Assembly: GCA_002256115.1 (NCBI GenBank)
Contig: NKIK01000001.1
Coordinates: 186,001 to 250,000, forward strand
DNA from: Burkholderiales bacterium PBB3
Lineage (GTDB): Bacteria; Pseudomonadota; Gammaproteobacteria; Burkholderiales; Burkholderiaceae_C
Direction: 5' to 3'
DNA: 64,000 bases
A program made the translations under genes and the position numbers. Below the pieces are notes generated by a model. That model was not told where the DNA came from. It ran no database searches and saw only the letters and a list, made by a program, of their open reading frames with translations. Numbering within the stretch: the stretch's first letter is position 1; every line of letters starts with the position of its first letter. Positions 60,822-64,000 of this stretch are shown here, in pieces.

Positions 60822-62639
60822 ATGTACCAATACACCGAATTTGACCGCCAATTCATCCGCGCCCGCGCAGCCCAGCATCGCGACCAGCTGGAACGCAACC
60901 TGGCCGGCACGCTGAGCGATGACGAATTCCGCCCGCTGCGCCTGCAAAACGGCTGGTACATCCAGCGCTACGCGCCCATGTTGCGCGTGGCCGTGCCCTA
61001 CGGCGAGCTGTCCAGCGCCCAGTTGCGCGTGCTGGCCCGCATCGCGCGCGAGTTCGATCAGCCCAGCAAGGCCGTGTTTGACAAAGCCATTGGCACCCAA
61101 GCCACATGGGGCACCACCCACCTACCCGTGGGCTATGGCCACTTTACGACCCGCCAAAACGTGCAGTTCAACTGGATTCCGCTGGAGAAAAGCGCCGACG
61201 TGATGGACCTGCTGGCCAGCGTGAACATGCACGGGATTCAAACCAGCGGCAACTGCATTCGCAACATCACCAGCGACGAGCTGGCCGGTGTGGCACCGGA
61301 CGAGATTGCCGACCCGCGCCCCTTTGCCGAAATCATGCGCCAGTGGACGACGCTGCATCCCGAATTCGCATTCCTGCCCCGCAAGTTCAAGATCGCCATC
61401 ACCGGTGCCACGGCCGACCGCGCGGCCACCTACTGGCACGATGTGGGTCTGCACCTGAAGAAGAATGAAGCGGGAGAGCTGGGCTTCAAGGTGCTAGTGG
61501 GCGGCGGTATGGGCCGCACGCCCGTGATCGGCACCGTGATTCGCGAATTTCTGCCTGCACTGCAGATCATGAATTACCTGGAAGCCGTGGTACGCGTCTA
61601 CAACCGCTGGGGCCGCCGCGACAATATGTACAAGGCGCGCATCAAGATTCTGGTCAAGGCCGAAGGCCAGCGCTATATCGACGAGGTGGAAGCGGAGTAC
61701 CAACAGATCATCACGGTGGATGGCGCGCCGCACACCATCAGCCAAGCAGAGTTGGACCGTGTTTCAGCCTGCTTTTTGCCCGTTCAGGCCGTGGATAGTG
61801 CGGGAGCAGCTCCTAAATTAGTAGCAATTGCCCCAGAGCGTCAAGTCGACTACGCCCGCTGGCTGAAGCAAAACGTAGCCGCCCACAAAGACCCGGCGCT
61901 GCGCTGCGTAACCCTGTCGTATAAGCGCCTGGGTCAAGCGCCCGGCGATGCCGATGCCGACCAGCTCGACACGGCGGCCGACATTGCTGATCAGTTCAGT
62001 GCCGGTGAAGTGCGCGTCACGCACGACCAAAATGTGCTGCTGCCTTGGGTGCGCGAGTCCGACTTGCCCGCGCTTTGGGTGGCCGCCAGCCACGCCGGTC
62101 TGGCGCGCAGCAATGTGCGCCTGCTGACCGACATGATTGCTTGCCCCGGTGGCGACTTCTGCGCACTGGCCAATGCCCGCTCGATCCCGATTGCCGCGCA
62201 AATCACCGAGCGCTACCAGGACATGGACGAACTGCACGACCTGGGCGAGATCGACTTGCACATCAGCGGTTGTATCAACTCCTGCGGCCACCACCACAGC
62301 GGCCACATTGGCATTTTGGGTGTGGATAAGGACGGCAAGGAGTGGTACCAGGTGTCGCTGGGCGGCTCCGACGGCTCCACGCTCAGTGGTGATGCGGTGC
62401 CCGGCAAAGTGGTCGGCCCGTCCTTTGGCGCGCTGGAAGTACCCGGTGTGATTGAAGCCGTACTCGACACCTTCCGCAAGCAGCGCGCGGGCCGCGAAAC
62501 CTTTATCGACTGCTTCAAGCGCGTGGGCATGGACGCCTTCAAGTCCGCAGCCAACAGCGCCCGCTTGGCGGACAAGCACGAAGACCTGCACACCCTGCCC
62601 AAGGCCCCTGGCTATGCCAAAGACGTGCAAGAAGCCTGA
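60822..62639 (+). CDS. cysI: Sulfite reductase hemoprotein (CysI-like)
   Basis: 605 residues. It reduces sulfite to sulfide on a siroheme/4Fe-4S centre. The cluster cysteines are C441-x5-C447 (ACPGGDFCALA) and C484-x3-C488 (SGCINSCGHHHSGHIG). The N-terminal half has HLPVGYGHFTTRQNVQFNW and TSGNCIRNITSDELAG. It is the single-gene form usual in Burkholderiales, without a CysJ partner nearby. Residues 324-335 ([12 protein letters not shown]) come from element copy 8 and lie in the linker between the two halves. Confidence 0.94.
   Translation: MYQYTEFDRQFIRARAAQHRDQLERNLAGTLSDDEFRPLRLQNGWYIQRYAPMLRVAVPYGELSSAQLRVLARIAREFDQPSKAVFDKAIGTQATWGTTHLPVGYGHFTTRQNVQFNWIPLEKSADVMDLLASVNMHGIQTSGNCIRNITSDELAGVAPDEIADPRPFAEIMRQWTTLHPEFAFLPRKFKIAITGATADRAATYWHDVGLHLKKNEAGELGFKVLVGGGMGRTPVIGTVIREFLPALQIMNYLEAVVRVYNRWGRRDNMYKARIKILVKAEGQRYIDEVEAEYQQIITVDGAPHTISQAELDRVSACFLPVQAVDSAGAAPKLVAIAPERQVDYARWLKQNVAAHKDPALRCVTLSYKRLGQAPGDADADQLDTAADIADQFSAGEVRVTHDQNVLLPWVRESDLPALWVAASHAGLARSNVRLLTDMIACPGGDFCALANARSIPIAAQITERYQDMDELHDLGEIDLHISGCINSCGHHHSGHIGILGVDKDGKEWYQVSLGGSDGSTLSGDAVPGKVVGPSFGALEVPGVIEAVLDTFRKQRAGRETFIDCFKRVGMDAFKSAANSARLADKHEDLHTLPKAPGYAKDVQEA
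61770..61825 (+). repeat. Interspersed element, copy 8 (inside cysI)
   Basis: Same strand as cysI. Upstream arm CCCGTTCAGGCC, invariant core, tail GCTCCTAAATTAGTAGC (stem with one mismatch). Encodes [12 protein letters not shown], the same frame as in truB. Confidence 0.88.
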
Positions 62640-62665
62640 GACCTTGCGCAACAGACTGACTAATT

Positions 62666-62728
62666 ACTATGAAATTAATAGCTGCTCCCGCACTATCCAC
62701 GGCCTCAACGGACCAAAGTGCTCCAAAT
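62666..62728 (-). repeat. Interspersed element, copy 9 (spanning the DUF934 gene start)
   Basis: Reverse-orientation copy. Its hairpin tail on the plus strand reads ACTATGAAATTAATAGC, and this contains the ATG used as start by the DUF934 gene. The core follows at 62680-62699. Confidence 0.87.
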
Positions 62729-63091
62729 CTATTGGTATTGGATAACACCCAAGACCCGCGCACCTTGGATCTGAGCGGCGTCACCCGCATCGACCTGAGC
62801 TTCCCCAAGTTCACCGATGGCCGCGCCTACAGCCAGGCTTTTTTGCTGCGCCGCCGCCTGGGCTTTACCGGTGAAATCCGCGCCACAGGCGATGTACTGA
62901 TTGACCAACTGGTGCAGATGGAACGCACGGGCTTCGACGTGGCGGTGCTGCGTGAAGACCAAAACGTGGAATTCGCCCAACGCCAGTTTGACCGCTACCG
63001 CGGCTTCTACCAAGGTGATGCGGTTACCGTGAAGCCTGTTTTCGCCCGTGAGGGCGGCTCCGCGCTGGCACAGGAAGGAGCCACCGCATGA
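62669..63091 (+). CDS. DUF934 protein, sulfite reduction accessory
   Basis: 140 residues. DUF934 proteins are encoded between cysI and cysH in many Proteobacteria and are described as probable partners of sulfite reduction; the mechanism is not known to me. Domain region: IDLSFPKFTDGRAYSQAFLLR and IRATGDVLIDQLVQMERTGFD. The start ATG and the first dozen codons (MKLIAAPALSTAS) lie in element copy 9, and no Shine-Dalgarno motif is seen before them. No other ATG occurs before the conserved region; a TTG near 62733 is the only close alternative. Stop overlaps cysH start (ATGA). Confidence 0.88.
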   Translation: MKLIAAPALSTASTDQSAPNLLVLDNTQDPRTLDLSGVTRIDLSFPKFTDGRAYSQAFLLRRRLGFTGEIRATGDVLIDQLVQMERTGFDVAVLREDQNVEFAQRQFDRYRGFYQGDAVTVKPVFAREGGSALAQEGATA

Positions 63092-63711
63092 GCAACCTCG
63101 ATCTCGCACAAGTCAACACCCAGTTTGGCAACGACGCCCAAGGCCTGGTCGAATGGGCCCTAGCCCTGGACCGCGCGCCCATCGTTACCACCAATTTCCG
63201 CCCCTACGAGGCAGTGATCCTGCACATGGTCACGCGTGTCAAACCCGACGTGCCCGTGGTCTGGATGGACAACGGCTACAACACCGAAGCCACTTACCGC
63301 TACGCCGACGAAGTCACCAAACAACTCGGCCTGAATCTACGGATCTACCTGCCGCTGCGCACGCGAGCGCACCGCGAAGCGGTGGAAGGCCCCTTGCCCG
63401 GCCTTGATGACCCGCGCCATGCCGCATTCACCGAAGAGGTGAAGCTGGAGCCCTTCGCCCGCGCGCTGCGCGAGACGGCCCCCAAGGTCTGGTTCACTGC
63501 ACTGCGTGCCACCGACAGCGCCGTGCGCGCCCAGATGGACCCGGTGAGCATCAACCCCGATGGCCTGATCAAGGTCGCCCCGCTGCTGCACTGGTCGTCC
63601 AAAGACCTGTACCAGTATTGCGAGGCCCACGGTCTGCCCAACAATTTCGACTACGTGGACCCGACCAAGGGCGAAGACCAGCGCGAGTGCGGCTTGCACA
63701 TTGCCCACTGA
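63088..63711 (+). CDS. cysH: Phosphoadenylyl-sulfate (PAPS) reductase-like CysH
   Basis: 207 residues, short for the family. PP-loop-like fold with [36 protein letters not shown] and the C-terminal redox cysteine in EDQRECGLH. The CC/CxxC cysteines that hold a 4Fe-4S cluster in APS reductases are absent (only the ECGLH cysteine and one near YQYCEAHG are left), so PAPS-type chemistry would be expected, yet the N-terminal P-loop SGG motif is also not evident. Product sulfite would feed CysI. Confidence 0.88.
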   Translation: MSNLDLAQVNTQFGNDAQGLVEWALALDRAPIVTTNFRPYEAVILHMVTRVKPDVPVVWMDNGYNTEATYRYADEVTKQLGLNLRIYLPLRTRAHREAVEGPLPGLDDPRHAAFTEEVKLEPFARALRETAPKVWFTALRATDSAVRAQMDPVSINPDGLIKVAPLLHWSSKDLYQYCEAHGLPNNFDYVDPTKGEDQRECGLHIAH

Positions 63712-63739
63712 ACCTGGTCCACAAGAAAACGACAACGCC

Positions 63740-64000
63740 ATGAATGCCATGACTGAACCCACCCATTTCGACCGACTGTCCAACCAGCATCTGGACGCGC
63801 TGGAAGAAGAAACCATCTTCATCCTGCGCGAAGTCGCCGCCGCCTTTGAGCGCCCCACCCTGCTGTTCTCCGGCGGCAAGGATTCCCTGGTCATGCTCAA
63901 GTGCGCCGAAAAAGCCTTTGGCGTAGGGCGCATTCCCTACCCGCTGCTGATGATCGACACCGGCCACAACTTCCACGAAGTGACCGACTTCCGCGACTTC
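63740..64000 (+). CDS. cysD: Sulfate adenylyltransferase subunit 2 (partial, runs off the window)
   Basis: The first 87 codons. The PP-loop [20 protein letters not shown] and [21 protein letters not shown] identify CysD, the ATP-pyrophosphatase-type subunit that adenylates sulfate with CysN. ATG 63740 is taken; ATG 63749 in frame is an alternative. cysN is expected beyond the window end. Confidence 0.95.
   Translation, partial: MNAMTEPTHFDRLSNQHLDALEEETIFILREVAAAFERPTLLFSGGKDSLVMLKCAEKAFGVGRIPYPLLMIDTGHNFHEVTDFRDF

Overview
The window looks like chromosomal DNA of a betaproteobacterium of the order Burkholderiales, most likely family Comamonadaceae and Rhodoferax-like. This is judged from protein character, from GC-rich coding sequence, and from gene orders such as rimP-nusA-infB-rbfA-truB-typA, pepA-holC divergent from lptF-lptG, and cysI-DUF934-cysH-cysD. 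No phage, insertion sequence, CRISPR array or rRNA was seen. There is one tRNA (tRNA-Ser, anticodon GGA).

Layout. 1-7.5 kb: an exported RCC1-repeat protein faces a radical SAM/SPASM protein and a roughly 1120-residue fusion (degenerate aldo/keto reductase, eight-cysteine Fe-S segment, two beta-sandwich-like modules, class III aminotransferase). 7.7-9.2 kb: two divergent toxin-antitoxin pairs with PIN-domain toxins. 9.2-12.1 kb: a type II NADH dehydrogenase and a second exported RCC1 protein. 12.2-19.3 kb: an acyl-CoA ligase followed by a complete Liv-type ABC importer. 19.4-26.4 kb: selO, msrB, yciB, a BolA protein, a parvulin, a GNAT protein, a tadA/haloalkane-dehalogenase fusion and a DUF72 protein. 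26.4-34.8 kb: guaB-MFS-guaA, a DUF4124 protein, rnfH-ratA, smpB, an acyl-CoA hydrolase and an EamA transporter. 34.9-43.3 kb: the translation/transcription operon rimP-nusA-infB-rbfA-truB-typA. 43.4-48.3 kb: fabI, an Orn/Lys/Arg decarboxylase, an NfeD/SPFH pair and tRNA-Ser. 48.4-54.6 kb: a Liv-type binding lipoprotein, holC, pepA, lptFG and a CbiX-type chelatase. 54.6-64 kb: a CysB-type regulator, an aminotransferase, a LytS/LytR-type two-component system, and a sulfur assimilation cluster (TSUP exporter, cysI, DUF934, cysH, start of cysD).

The most striking signal is an interspersed element of about 55-60 bp. Its core is GGATAGTGCGGGAGCAGCT, followed by a small AT-rich hairpin ending in TAGC. 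Nine copies are visible. Four are intergenic. Five lie inside coding sequence (selO, the acyl-CoA hydrolase, truB, cysI and the very start of the DUF934 gene). They are read in both orientations and in three different frames and never break the gene. In truB the element supplies part of the residues leading into the conserved CSKGTYIRTL segment. In the DUF934 gene it supplies the start codon. This behaviour resembles the protein-coding palindromic elements known from Rickettsia, but the sequence is unrelated as far as I can tell, and I know of no name for it.

Functional links: siroheme supply (CbiX chelatase), CysB control, sulfite reduction and sulfate activation sit within the last 10 kb. 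The Liv importer and its acyl-CoA ligase probably import and activate a carboxylic acid or branched-chain compound. The rimP operon begins with an intrinsic terminator in its leader, which suggests control by attenuation or antitermination.
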